Below, one piece after another: positions 9,624 through 17,662 of a DNA stretch of 64,000 bases. The notes beneath the pieces were generated by a model. That model did no database searches and was not told the DNA's origin. It worked only from the letters and a program-made list of their open reading frames with translations. Position numbers and translations under genes: made by a program. The stretch covers positions 8,034,328 to 8,098,327 of the forward strand of contig NC_017030.1 of the NCBI RefSeq assembly GCF_000255295.1. Reading direction: 5' to 3'. Each line of letters opens with the position of its first letter. Positions within the stretch are counted from its first letter, which is position 1. This stretch comes from Corallococcus coralloides DSM 2259. GTDB taxonomy: Bacteria > Myxococcota > Myxococcia > Myxococcales > Myxococcaceae.

Positions 9624-11201
9624 ATGGCCCGCGCCATCGACACGCCCGAGCTGGACGAGGAACGGCTGGTCCACCAGTTCCCCGACATCAACCGCAAGGC
9701 GGTGGGCGCGTTCTACACGCCCGCGCCCATCGTGGAGCGCACGCTCGCGCTGGCGTTGGCGCACGTGGGCGACAGGCCGCTCACGGTGGTGGACCCAGCC
9801 TGTGGCGCGGGGGCCTTCCTCGCCGCCGCCGCGCGGCACCGCCCGGACGCGAGGCTGTGCGGCCTGGAGCTGGATGCCGGCGTCGCCCGTCTGTGTCAGG
9901 CCCGCGTGCCGGGCGCGGACGTGCGTGTCGGGGATGCGCTGAGGGGCGGGCTGGAGCCGCTGCTCGCGGAGACACCGGAGGGGCACGCGGAGTTATGGGT
10001 GGGCAACCCGCCCTACAACGGCACGTCCGCGGTGCTGAAGGACGCGGCCTGCTACGCGCGGCTGCGCGCCCTGGTGCCGCTGGAGATGCCGCCGGGCACG
10101 AGCCTTCGCGACGACTTCGCGTTCTTCCTCCTCGTGGCCATGAAGCGGCTGACGGCCCGGCCGGGAGTGCTGGCCTTCATCACGCCCGCGAGCCTGCTGG
10201 AGTCGTTCATCTACGCGCCGCTGCGCCACGCGCTGTTGCAAGCGCTTCATCTGCGCGAGGTGGTGGACCTGGGCCCGGGCATCTTCACGGGCACGCAGGT
10301 ACGCACGTGCATCACGGTGTGGACGTCGCGCTCCAACGCGGACGCCTCTCCGCCCCGCTACGAGCACAAGGGCGCGGGCCAGTGCTTCACACCTGAGGCT
10401 CCCGAGTGGCGGCTCTCTCCCATCGCGCAGGAGGCCGCCGCGCTGGACGCGGACTGGCGCGCGCGGGGGGAATTGCTCACCACACTCATCCCGGTGAGCC
10501 TGCCCGGGGTGAAGACGCGCTTCGACGAGCTGCTGGTGGACGCGGACCGGGAGCGGCTGCTCGCGCGACTCCGGGCCTTCTGCGCCGCGACGCAGGACAC
10601 GCTGGAGGACTTCGCGCGGGAGCACGGCTTGGAGCCCGCGCTGCTGCCCAAGCTGCGCGCGCTGAAGCAGGGGCCGGCGCTGGAGGTGGACACAAGCCAC
10701 GTGCGTCCGTTCTTCCGCTACGGCGGCGCGAGGCACCGGGGCGCGGTGCCGCCGGAGGCGAAGGCGTTCTGCTACCTGGACCGGCGGCTGATTCCCCGGG
10801 GAGACCACCGGCTGCGCGGTCCGTATGATCCGCACGAGGAGGCGGTGAAGCTCCTGTTCAACGTGCGCGAGCTGCCCCTGTCCGCGGCGCTGCTGGAGGA
10901 GCCCGGCTGCGTGCACGACCACCGCCACGCGCGGTTCGCGCCGCTGTACGTGCCCGAGCGGATCCGGGACGAAGGCCTGGGCATCACCCGGGGCGCCAGG
11001 TCCCGCGAGTCCCTGGGCCCGCTGGTGCCGAACCTGTCGCCCCGGGCCAGCGCCTGGGCAGAAGGCCTGGGAGGGCCGGAGGCGGCGTTCCGCGCGGTGA
11101 TGCGCTTCCTGAACGGGACGCAGGTGCAGCGCGTCTGGGCGCCCGCGTTCGGAGCATCCCGGGTGGTTCCGGTGCCGCTGGAGGGCTTGCTGCCGGAGTG
11201 A
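9624..11201 (+). CDS. N6-adenine DNA methyltransferase, orphan
   Basis: A 525-residue gamma-type methylase. Residues 27-66 hold YTPAPIVERTL and the S-adenosylmethionine motif I VVDPACGAGAFL (55-66). The catalytic motif IV is NPPY (128-131), which marks adenine N6 methylation. Residues about 290-520 look like a target-recognition region of the TaqI/type IIG kind. No nuclease domain and no restriction gene lie beside it, so it may be a solitary methylase for regulation or protection, or a type IIG relic without its nuclease. A ribosome site (AGGATGG) precedes the ATG. Its recognition sequence cannot be predicted. Confidence 0.85.
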   Translation: MARAIDTPELDEERLVHQFPDINRKAVGAFYTPAPIVERTLALALAHVGDRPLTVVDPACGAGAFLAAAARHRPDARLCGLELDAGVARLCQARVPGADVRVGDALRGGLEPLLAETPEGHAELWVGNPPYNGTSAVLKDAACYARLRALVPLEMPPGTSLRDDFAFFLLVAMKRLTARPGVLAFITPASLLESFIYAPLRHALLQALHLREVVDLGPGIFTGTQVRTCITVWTSRSNADASPPRYEHKGAGQCFTPEAPEWRLSPIAQEAAALDADWRARGELLTTLIPVSLPGVKTRFDELLVDADRERLLARLRAFCAATQDTLEDFAREHGLEPALLPKLRALKQGPALEVDTSHVRPFFRYGGARHRGAVPPEAKAFCYLDRRLIPRGDHRLRGPYDPHEEAVKLLFNVRELPLSAALLEEPGCVHDHRHARFAPLYVPERIRDEGLGITRGARSRESLGPLVPNLSPRASAWAEGLGGPEAAFRAVMRFLNGTQVQRVWAPAFGASRVVPVPLEGLLPE

Positions 11202-11312
11202 TGACTCCCCATCACCGGACGCATGCGGGGGTGGACATTCTCCAGCGAAGGACGCGGCAGGTGGGTAGTGTCCCGCGCCGTTGGGTAACCCCATCCCTGG
11301 AGTCCTCGAGAC

Positions 11313-11870
11313 ATGACGATCCGTTCCCTGCTGGTTGCCGCCGCCCTCCTCTCCACGCCCGCCCTGGCCCAGGACGCCGGGACGCCGGCCCCCACGGACG
11401 CCGGGACGAAGCCCGCCATCAAGAAGGGCGAGACGGTGAAGGCGATGGTGAAGGACGCCCAGGGCAAGGACGTGGGCGAGGTGACGATGGAGCAGGCGCC
11501 CAAGGGTGTGCTGGTGCGGGGCACGCTGGCGAACCTGCCCCCGGGTGAGCACGCCTTCCACATCCACGAGACGGGCAAGTGCGAGGCGCCGGAGTTCAAG
11601 ACGGCGGGCGGCCACTTCAACCCGACGAAGAAGCAGCACGGAGCGCTGTCGCCCAAGGGCCAGCACGCCGGTGACCTGCCGAACCTCTACGTCCCCCAGG
11701 ACGGCAAGGTGCAGTTCGACGTCTTCATCGCCGACCTGAAGGTGAAGTCGCTGCTCGACAAGGACGGCTCCGCCGTCATGATCCACGCCAAGCTGGACGA
11801 CTACCGCACCGACCCGACCGGCGACGCCGGCGGCCGCATCGCCTGCGGCGTGGTGGAGAAGGCGGAGTAG
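11313..11870 (+). CDS. sodC: Cu/Zn superoxide dismutase, exported
   Basis: A 185-residue protein with a signal peptide (MTIRSLLVAAALLSTPALAQ). It dismutates superoxide in the periplasm or outside the cell. Metal ligands are visible: H83 and H85 (FHIHETGKC), bridging H101 (AGGHFNP), H109, D121 (GDLPN) and H158 (MIHAKLDD). C90 and C178 should form the conserved disulfide, and R175 (GGRIACGVV) is the substrate-guiding Arg. A Pro/Thr/Asp-rich linker (21-38) separates the signal from the domain. Ribosome site TGGAG precedes the ATG. It is convergent with the VWA gene across a hairpin terminator. Confidence 0.95.
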   Translation: MTIRSLLVAAALLSTPALAQDAGTPAPTDAGTKPAIKKGETVKAMVKDAQGKDVGEVTMEQAPKGVLVRGTLANLPPGEHAFHIHETGKCEAPEFKTAGGHFNPTKKQHGALSPKGQHAGDLPNLYVPQDGKVQFDVFIADLKVKSLLDKDGSAVMIHAKLDDYRTDPTGDAGGRIACGVVEKAE

Positions 11871-11884
11871 TCACCGCATCACGG

Positions 11885-11909
11885 CCGATGCCTGTTCATC
11901 AGGCATCGG
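11885..11909. terminator. Hairpin terminator between convergent genes
   Basis: CCGATGCCTG (11885-11894), a 5-nt loop and CAGGCATCGG (11900-11909) give a perfect 10-bp stem between the sodC stop and the stop of the minus-strand VWA gene. The following bases are only moderately T-rich (TCTGTC), as is common in this GC-rich genome. It could serve both strands. Confidence 0.65.
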
Positions 11910-11933
11910 TCTGTCATCCCACCGGGCCGCTGG

Positions 11934-14213
11934 CTACACGTACCCGAACCGCCGACGCGCGAACCACTCCGCGCCCAGGAGCGCGATGAGCGCCACCAGG
12001 TAGTACCAGCGGTCCCACAGCGGCTGGTCCTTCGCGCGCCCCACCTCCACCACCGGAGGATCCAACAGCGGCACGTCCGGCATCCCGTCCTGCGGCAGCT
12101 TGTACGCCTTGCCCTCCGTGATGCTGGCGATCTGCTCCATCAGCGTCGGCCGCACCGACGCGTCCGACAGCTCCGGCCCCACCGCGCGCACCGCCACCGC
12201 GTCCTCGCCCTTGCCCAGGTCCGTCTCGCCCTTCTTCGCGGACGCGAGCAGCTTGTATGGCCCCGGCGCCGGCGGCGCGAACTCCAGGCGCACCACGCCG
12301 TCCGCGCCCGTCGTGCCCGTCTGCACCGCCACCGGCTTCTGCGTCGCCACGGAGAACAGCTCCACCCGCACCTGCGCGCCCTCCGCCGGCTGGTAGTCCG
12401 CCATCCGCGCCTGCACCACCACGCCCACCGGCCGCCCCGGCTCCACCGACGGCGGATCCGCCGTCACCTTCAGCGTCGTCAGGTCCGGATCCCTCACCAG
12501 CCAGCGCAGCGCATTGCCCCAGAAGCGGTCATACGCCCGGTTCGGCGAACCCTCCCGGTGCGCCGTGAACGCCCACGACCACGTCGCGTCCGTCGCCACC
12601 ACCATCGCCCGGCCCCGCCCGTAGTCCCACACCGACACGAGCGGCGCGTTCTTCCCGTCCACCGTCATGAACGGGTGGTCCATCAGCACCGTCGCCCCCG
12701 GCCGCGCCCGCGTCAGGTTCGCGCCCGGAATCGGCGCAAGCTCTCCCCACGTGCCCTCCGTGCTCGCCGCGCCCGTGCCAATGGACGTCACCGGATGCCG
12801 CAGGCCCTCCGGCGTGAGGCGCGGCTTGAACGGATCCGCATTCGCGGGGCCCGCCGCCTCCACCGGCAGCGCCTCCATCAGCGTGGGCATCGACGCGCGG
12901 CCTTCACCCAGCACGCTGTCGCCGCCAATCATCACGAACGCGCCGCCTTCGTGGATGTAGCGCTCCAGGTTGCGCTCATACTCCGCGATGGACAGCGAAG
13001 GGTCCGAGTAACCGAAGTTCTGGAAGATGACGACGTCGAACGTGTGCAGCTTCGTGTCGAAGATCTCCTCCATGGGGAACGGGATGAGCGACAGCTCCCG
13101 CTCGTTCGACACGCCCGGGTCGTCCGACAGCGTGCGCAGGATGTAGAACGACACCAGGTCCACGTTCGCGTCCTGCTTGAGCAGTCCGCGCAGGAAGCGC
13201 TCGTCCCACGACGGCCGCCCCACGACCAGCAGCACGCGCACGCGGTCGCGAATCACCTTCAGCGTGAACGACCGGCTGTTGTTGTCGCTCACCGCCTCAT
13301 CCGGGAACGTGGGCACCGTCACCGTGTAGACGAAGCGCCCCGTCTGGTCCGGCGTGAAGGTGAAGGACACCGGCTTCACGTCGTCGCCGGTGGTCATCTT
13401 CACCAGCTTGCTCGCCACCGTCTTGCCCTCCTGGCTCAAGACGACGGGGATGTCCTGCCCGGAGAACCCGCGGCCGTGGATCTCCACCTCCACCGTCAGC
13501 GAGTTGCGCACGAAGGCGAAGTCATCCACCTTCAGCCCCTCCACCGACAAATCCTTCAGCGCCTCCTGGCCCACCAGGAACGTGGACACCGGCACGCCCA
13601 GGTCCGTGAGGGCCGCGCGCGCCCGGCCCACCGCCCCGGCCTTCAATTCCGTGTTGTCCGCGCCGTCGCTGAACAGCAGCACGCCGGACAGCTTGCGCGA
13701 CCCCTGCCCCCCGGACGCCGCGGACCGGAGCGCCGCGAGCAGGTCCGTCGTGCCCGCCCGCGCCGGCTCCTGGGCCAGCTGCGCGGCCGTCACCGGAGCG
13801 AGCTCCGGATCCACCCCGTACACCTCCACCGTGAAGCGGTCCTGCCAGGACGCGAACGTGGGCGCCGCCTTCTCCAGGAACGCCGCCACCTGCGCGCTGC
13901 GCGTGGGCCCGCCCGGCTCCGACGGGAAGTTCATGGACGCCGAGCGGTCCACCAGCACCGCCACCCGGTTCTTCATCCGCGCCACCTGCAGGTGACGGAT
14001 GCCGGGCTCCAACAGGAAGAAGAACGCCGCCACGCCCGCGCCGATGCGCAGGCCCCACAAGAGCAGCTTGCGGCCCCGGGACGGCTCGCGGCGCACGCCC
14101 CACGCCGCCAGCGCGATGCCCAGCACCAACCCCACGCCCAGCAGCACCAGTGCCCAGACCGGCAGGGGCGACAGGCTGACGAGCTTCCACGCGTTGAAGG
14201 ACGGGGAGTTCAT
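11934..14213 (-). CDS. VWA/glutamine-amidotransferase-like membrane protein
   Basis: A 759-residue protein with two N-terminal transmembrane helices (about 19-40 and 52-70), a von Willebrand A domain with the metal-binding motif DRSAS (89-93), a long beta-rich extracytoplasmic region, a class-I amidotransferase-like segment around residues 320-560 (HEGGAFVMIGGDSVLGEG) and a C-terminal transmembrane helix before a basic tail (RRRFGYV). The architecture matches BatA-like proteins found next to DUF4159 proteins in myxobacteria and planctomycetes. It starts 28 bp after the DUF4159 gene on the same strand, so the two are an operon. Catalytic residues of an amidotransferase are not evident. Its role in envelope maintenance is a guess. 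Confidence 0.8.
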   Translation of the reverse strand: MNSPSFNAWKLVSLSPLPVWALVLLGVGLVLGIALAAWGVRREPSRGRKLLLWGLRIGAGVAAFFFLLEPGIRHLQVARMKNRVAVLVDRSASMNFPSEPGGPTRSAQVAAFLEKAAPTFASWQDRFTVEVYGVDPELAPVTAAQLAQEPARAGTTDLLAALRSAASGGQGSRKLSGVLLFSDGADNTELKAGAVGRARAALTDLGVPVSTFLVGQEALKDLSVEGLKVDDFAFVRNSLTVEVEIHGRGFSGQDIPVVLSQEGKTVASKLVKMTTGDDVKPVSFTFTPDQTGRFVYTVTVPTFPDEAVSDNNSRSFTLKVIRDRVRVLLVVGRPSWDERFLRGLLKQDANVDLVSFYILRTLSDDPGVSNERELSLIPFPMEEIFDTKLHTFDVVIFQNFGYSDPSLSIAEYERNLERYIHEGGAFVMIGGDSVLGEGRASMPTLMEALPVEAAGPANADPFKPRLTPEGLRHPVTSIGTGAASTEGTWGELAPIPGANLTRARPGATVLMDHPFMTVDGKNAPLVSVWDYGRGRAMVVATDATWSWAFTAHREGSPNRAYDRFWGNALRWLVRDPDLTTLKVTADPPSVEPGRPVGVVVQARMADYQPAEGAQVRVELFSVATQKPVAVQTGTTGADGVVRLEFAPPAPGPYKLLASAKKGETDLGKGEDAVAVRAVGPELSDASVRPTLMEQIASITEGKAYKLPQDGMPDVPLLDPPVVEVGRAKDQPLWDRWYYLVALIALLGAEWFARRRFGYV

Positions 14214-14241
14214 TCGAGGGTTCGCGCGAGGAAACGCTCTT

Positions 14242-15000
14242 TCAGCGCCGCTTGTTGAGGATGAGGGGCAGGTGCACCGCGTCGTCCTTGTAGTCCAGGC
14301 AGAGCGCGTACATGCACAGGTTGATGCCCAGGCGGATGGCCAGCTCGCGCTGCGGCTCGCCGCCCGGGGACACGTCGAACTCGTAGTCGCCGGACTCGCT
14401 GCGGCTCCACGCGCCCGCCACGTCGTTCTGCGAGTAGATGATCGCCGCGCGCTTGCCCACGCTCGCCACCAGCGGCAGCGGCTTGTGCAAGAGGCGCCCC
14501 GGCGCCGCGTCCAAGAGGAAGAAGGACTTGAAGACGACGTGCGTGCTCGGCGCCTCCTTCAGCGGGCTCTGCGGCAGCACGCGCGCCATCTCCCGGCGGA
14601 AGCTGGCGTCGAAGCCGTCCCCGTCGCTGCCGTCGTTGGCGTCCCCGAACACGAAGCCGCCGTACGTCAGGTAGCGGCGCAGGTTGGACACCTCCGCGTC
14701 GCTCAGCGCCGGGAAGGGCCCGTCCCCTCCGAAGTAGAGGAACGGGTACTCGAAGAGGTCCGGGCTGCTCAGCGCGAACGGGCGCGCGTCCGGCACCACC
14801 TCCACGGACGTGCGCCGCTGCAGCTCCCACGCGAGCCGGCGCAGCCCCGACAGCCGTCCGTCCCAGCGGCCCCCGTGCCGGGCCACGGCGGGGATGAAGC
14901 GGCTCTTCTCACCGAAGGCGGCCGCACGCCGGGACAGCAGCGGGACGAGCGCGGACGTGGCGAGCAGGAGGTTTCGACGGGTGAGGGACCGCACAGGCAT
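14242..15000 (-). CDS. DUF4159 protein with Tat-type signal
   Basis: A 252-residue protein with an N-terminal twin-arginine-like signal (LTRRNLLLATSALV), predicted to leave the cytoplasm folded. The mature domain (about 33-252) has the DUF4159 pattern: WDGRLSGLRRLAWELQRRTS, FLYFGGDGPF, LRRYLTYGGFVFGDANDGSDGDGFD and NDVAGAW. The fold is related to amidotransferase-like domains. It is first in the operon with the VWA protein. A TATAAG element at 15010-15015 on this strand lies about 10 bp before the ATG and faces a similar element for the divergent gene. Confidence 0.8.
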   Translation of the reverse strand: MPVRSLTRRNLLLATSALVPLLSRRAAAFGEKSRFIPAVARHGGRWDGRLSGLRRLAWELQRRTSVEVVPDARPFALSSPDLFEYPFLYFGGDGPFPALSDAEVSNLRRYLTYGGFVFGDANDGSDGDGFDASFRREMARVLPQSPLKEAPSTHVVFKSFFLLDAAPGRLLHKPLPLVASVGKRAAIIYSQNDVAGAWSRSESGDYEFDVSPGGEPQRELAIRLGINLCMYALCLDYKDDAVHLPLILNKRR

Positions 15001-15056
15001 GGGGACCTGCTTATACCGTCGGCGGGTGCCTGCATTCCCTGGTATAGACGCGCCCC

Positions 15057-15341
15057 ATGGCGAAAGGCGGACAGACGCCCCCGGAGCCCGGCGCCCTCCC
15101 AGGCTCTCCAGGCTCCGAAGACGTGCGCGCCGCCTGGGCTCGCAAGGACGCCGGTGACGTGGCCGGCGCCCGGCAGGACGCGCGGCGCATCCTCGCGGGC
15201 AGCCCTTCCCCGGAAGACCGCGAACGCGCGGAAGACCTGCTGCGCGCCACGGAGACGCCCCGCGCCCTCTACGGTTACGCGTTCCTGGGCGCCCTCATCC
15301 TGGCGGTGCTGCTGGGGCTCGCCTTGACCCGCTATTCCTGA
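15057..15341 (+). CDS. Small tail-anchored membrane protein
   Basis: A 94-residue protein that I cannot assign to a named family. Residues 1-65 are hydrophilic and rich in Ala, Arg, Glu and Pro, with a helical stretch containing ARQDARRILAGSP that looks like a tetratricopeptide half-repeat. Residues about 72-92 are a single hydrophobic helix next to the C terminus, so the protein is probably tail-anchored with its bulk in the cytoplasm. A TATAGA element ends 9 bp before the ATG. The next gene, another membrane protein, follows 27 bp downstream and may be cotranscribed. Confidence 0.6.
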   Translation: MAKGGQTPPEPGALPGSPGSEDVRAAWARKDAGDVAGARQDARRILAGSPSPEDRERAEDLLRATETPRALYGYAFLGALILAVLLGLALTRYS

Positions 15342-15368
15342 CGGCCACAGTCGCTAGGATGGCGCGCC

Positions 15369-16076
15369 ATGGAAGGTTTCCTCCAGGCGCTCAAGTCGTA
15401 CCAGACCTTCAACCCCTCCGGCTGGGTGGGCATCTATCGGCTGCTGCCCATGTGGGTGGGCGTTGTCGTCGCGCTCGTAGGCTTGGTGCTGCTGCTCGCG
15501 GGCGGCGGCAAGCTGTTCCGCGTGGTGGCGGGCCCGGTGGGCGCGGTGCTGGGCCTGGTGTGGACGGGCGCCATCACCCAGCGGCTCAACCTGGGCGAAC
15601 TGGATCCGCGCCTGCCCACCCTGGTGGCCGCGGCGCTGATGGCGCTGGGCTTCCTCTTCCCGCCCGCCGTCACCTTCGTGGGCGTGGGCGTGCCGCTGGG
15701 GCTCCTGGCGGGCCAGATTGCCGGCCCCAGCGACTTCCTGCTCGGCTTCGGGCCGGGCTTCATCGTGGGCGGCCTGGTGGGCGCCATCCTCCACCGGCAG
15801 GTGAGCGGCATCGTCGCGTCGGTGGTGGGCGCGTGGCTGCTGGTGATTGGCGCGCTCGCGGCGCTGCACCAGTTCGGCGGGCTGGTGGAGGCGGTGGCCA
15901 GCCGCCCCTGGGGCGTCATCATCGCCGCGCTCCTCTTCGCCCTGGCGGGCAGTGTCTACCAGTTGGCCGTGCGCCCCACTCCAGAGGAGTCGGATCAACA
16001 GAAGGCGGAGAAGCAGCGGCAGAAGCAGCGCCTGGCGGAGCAGCAGGCGCTCGAGAAGCGCTGGGGGGTCAAGTAA
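15369..16076 (+). CDS. Multi-helix membrane protein, unknown
   Basis: A 235-residue protein with about six closely packed hydrophobic helices (residues 25-205) rich in Gly, Val, Leu and Ala, and a charged C-terminal helix ending in Gln/Lys repeats (EKQRQKQRLAEQQALEKRWG). The compact glycine-rich helices resemble DUF4203-type or small transporter-like membrane proteins, but I do not recognise a family securely. It follows the tail-anchored protein gene by 27 bp on the same strand. The function is unknown. Confidence 0.65.
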   Translation: MEGFLQALKSYQTFNPSGWVGIYRLLPMWVGVVVALVGLVLLLAGGGKLFRVVAGPVGAVLGLVWTGAITQRLNLGELDPRLPTLVAAALMALGFLFPPAVTFVGVGVPLGLLAGQIAGPSDFLLGFGPGFIVGGLVGAILHRQVSGIVASVVGAWLLVIGALAALHQFGGLVEAVASRPWGVIIAALLFALAGSVYQLAVRPTPEESDQQKAEKQRQKQRLAEQQALEKRWGVK

Positions 16077-16093
16077 CCCCGTCCCGGCAATCC

Positions 16094-16122
16094 TTTACGC
16101 CGGGGGGGCCGGGGCGTAGATT
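16094..16122 (+). promoter_or_regulatory. Candidate vegetative promoter
   Basis: TTTACG (16094-16099) and TAGATT (16117-16122) are separated by 17 bp; each matches four of six positions of the sigma-70 consensus. Transcription would begin near 16129, about 29 nt before the ATG at 16158. The same design, TTTACC-17-TACACT, stands upstream of the giant repeat gene at 28099-28127. Confidence 0.45.
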
Positions 16123-16157
16123 CCGCCGGCTTTCCCCCTCCCCTTCCTCGAGCATCG

Positions 16158-17633
16158 ATGGGCCAGGCCAGCCGCAAGGACAAGGACACGCAGAAGCAGG
16201 AAGGGTCGCCCCCGGCGGCCTCCGTCCCGTCTTCCCCGGACGCCGCCCAGCCCGCCGTGCCCCATGAGGGGTGGCGCAAGCCCGCCGGCATGAGCCGCAA
16301 GGGGTGGGCCATCCTCGCGGGCGCGGTCGCCTTCATCCAGCTCCCGCTCATCCACTACGCGCTCTTCCGGGGTCAGGCGGACGTCACCGCGACGGTGCCC
16401 TACCAGCAGTCGTTCAACGACCCGGCCGTCGTCGCGCGCGACTTCTTCTCCACCGGCGCCTACTGGCGGGTGACGAACGGGGAGCTGCTGGGCCCCGCGC
16501 CCAAGAACAACCCGCTGTGGCTCCAGGCCTCGCTGCCGGACGACGTGGCGGTGGAGTTCGACGTGCGCCCGGAATACCCCGAGGGCGACATCCGCGTGGA
16601 GCTGTTCGGCAACGGCCGCGACCCGGCCTCCGGCTACGTGCTGGTGCAGGGCGGGTGGAACAACAGCCTGTCCGTCATCGCCCGCAGGGACATCAACGCC
16701 CCCGCGCTGGACGCGCTCCAGCGCAGGGCCGCGCGCGTCGCGGAGAAGGGCGGCGGCCAGGGCGCGGACCTCGTCGCCACCGGCGTCTTCAAGAAGGACA
16801 CGCGGGTGCGCGTGGAGTCCCGCGTGGGCGCCCCCATCCAGTCCGGCCGCACGTACCACTGGCGCATCGAGCGGCGCGGCAACGTGCTCAAGTGGGCCAT
16901 CGACGGACAGCTGGTCGCGGAGCTGGACGACCCGTTCCCCCTGAAGGGCAAGGGCCAGGACCGGATGGGCCTGTCCGGCTGGGAGTCGCAGCTGTTCTTC
17001 GACAACCTGCGCGTGGGCACGCCGGACTCCATGCCCGCAACCATGGTGGCGAAGCAGGAGCCCACCCTGCCCCCGGGCCCCTCCGAGGACGACTTCAACC
17101 GCGACACCCTGGGTGACGCGTGGAACGTCACCAACCCCGCCGCCGTCAAAATCGAGGACGGGGCGCTGGTGGTGCAGAACCTGGGCAACCGCCCGGTGTG
17201 GCTGAAGAAGCCCCTCCCGGAGAACGCCGTCATCGAGTTCGACGCCTGGGGTGACAGCCCGGACGGCGACATGAAGGTGGAGGCGTGGGGCGACGGCCGC
17301 TCCTTCTACGCGGGCGACCCTCGCCTGCAGTACACCGCCACCGGCTACGTCTTCATCTTCGGCGGCTGGAAGAACACCCAGTCCATCATCGCCCGCCAGC
17401 ACGAGCACACCAACGACCGCGCCGTGCGCGACGGCGCCGCGGTGGTGCCCGGCCAGCGCTACCACTTCAAGATCACCCGGCGGGACGGACTCCTGTCGTG
17501 GGAAGTGGACGGCAAGCCCTTCCTCACCCTCCAGGACGCGTCCCCGCTCTACGGCCCCCGGAACCAGTACTTCGGGTTCTCCGGCTGGCAGACGCGCGTC
17601 CACTTCGACAACCTCAAGATCCAGCCGCTGTAG
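16158..17633 (+). CDS. Membrane-anchored protein with duplicated beta-sandwich domain
   Basis: A 491-residue protein: charged N terminus with KDKDTQKQEG, one transmembrane helix (about 48-68), then two homologous domains (about 75-290 and 310-491). The repeats align by motif. Domain 1 has WRVTNGELLG, VEFDVRPEYPEGDIRVELFG, GYVLVQGGWNNS, YHWRIERRGN, LSGWESQLFFDNLRV. Domain 2 has WNVTNPAAVKIEDGALV, IEFDAWGDSPDGDMKVEAWG, GYVFIFGGWKNT, YHFKITRRDG, FSGWQTRVHFDNLKI. The pattern is that of concanavalin-like or 3-keto-disaccharide hydrolase (DUF1080-like) sandwiches, which often bind glycans. Only 29 bp separate it from the ketosynthase gene downstream, so the two are probably cotranscribed. Catalytic function is unproven. 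Confidence 0.7.
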   Translation: MGQASRKDKDTQKQEGSPPAASVPSSPDAAQPAVPHEGWRKPAGMSRKGWAILAGAVAFIQLPLIHYALFRGQADVTATVPYQQSFNDPAVVARDFFSTGAYWRVTNGELLGPAPKNNPLWLQASLPDDVAVEFDVRPEYPEGDIRVELFGNGRDPASGYVLVQGGWNNSLSVIARRDINAPALDALQRRAARVAEKGGGQGADLVATGVFKKDTRVRVESRVGAPIQSGRTYHWRIERRGNVLKWAIDGQLVAELDDPFPLKGKGQDRMGLSGWESQLFFDNLRVGTPDSMPATMVAKQEPTLPPGPSEDDFNRDTLGDAWNVTNPAAVKIEDGALVVQNLGNRPVWLKKPLPENAVIEFDAWGDSPDGDMKVEAWGDGRSFYAGDPRLQYTATGYVFIFGGWKNTQSIIARQHEHTNDRAVRDGAAVVPGQRYHFKITRRDGLLSWEVDGKPFLTLQDASPLYGPRNQYFGFSGWQTRVHFDNLKIQPL

Positions 17634-17662
17634 CCTTCCCCCGGGCGGCGGAGGAAACACCC

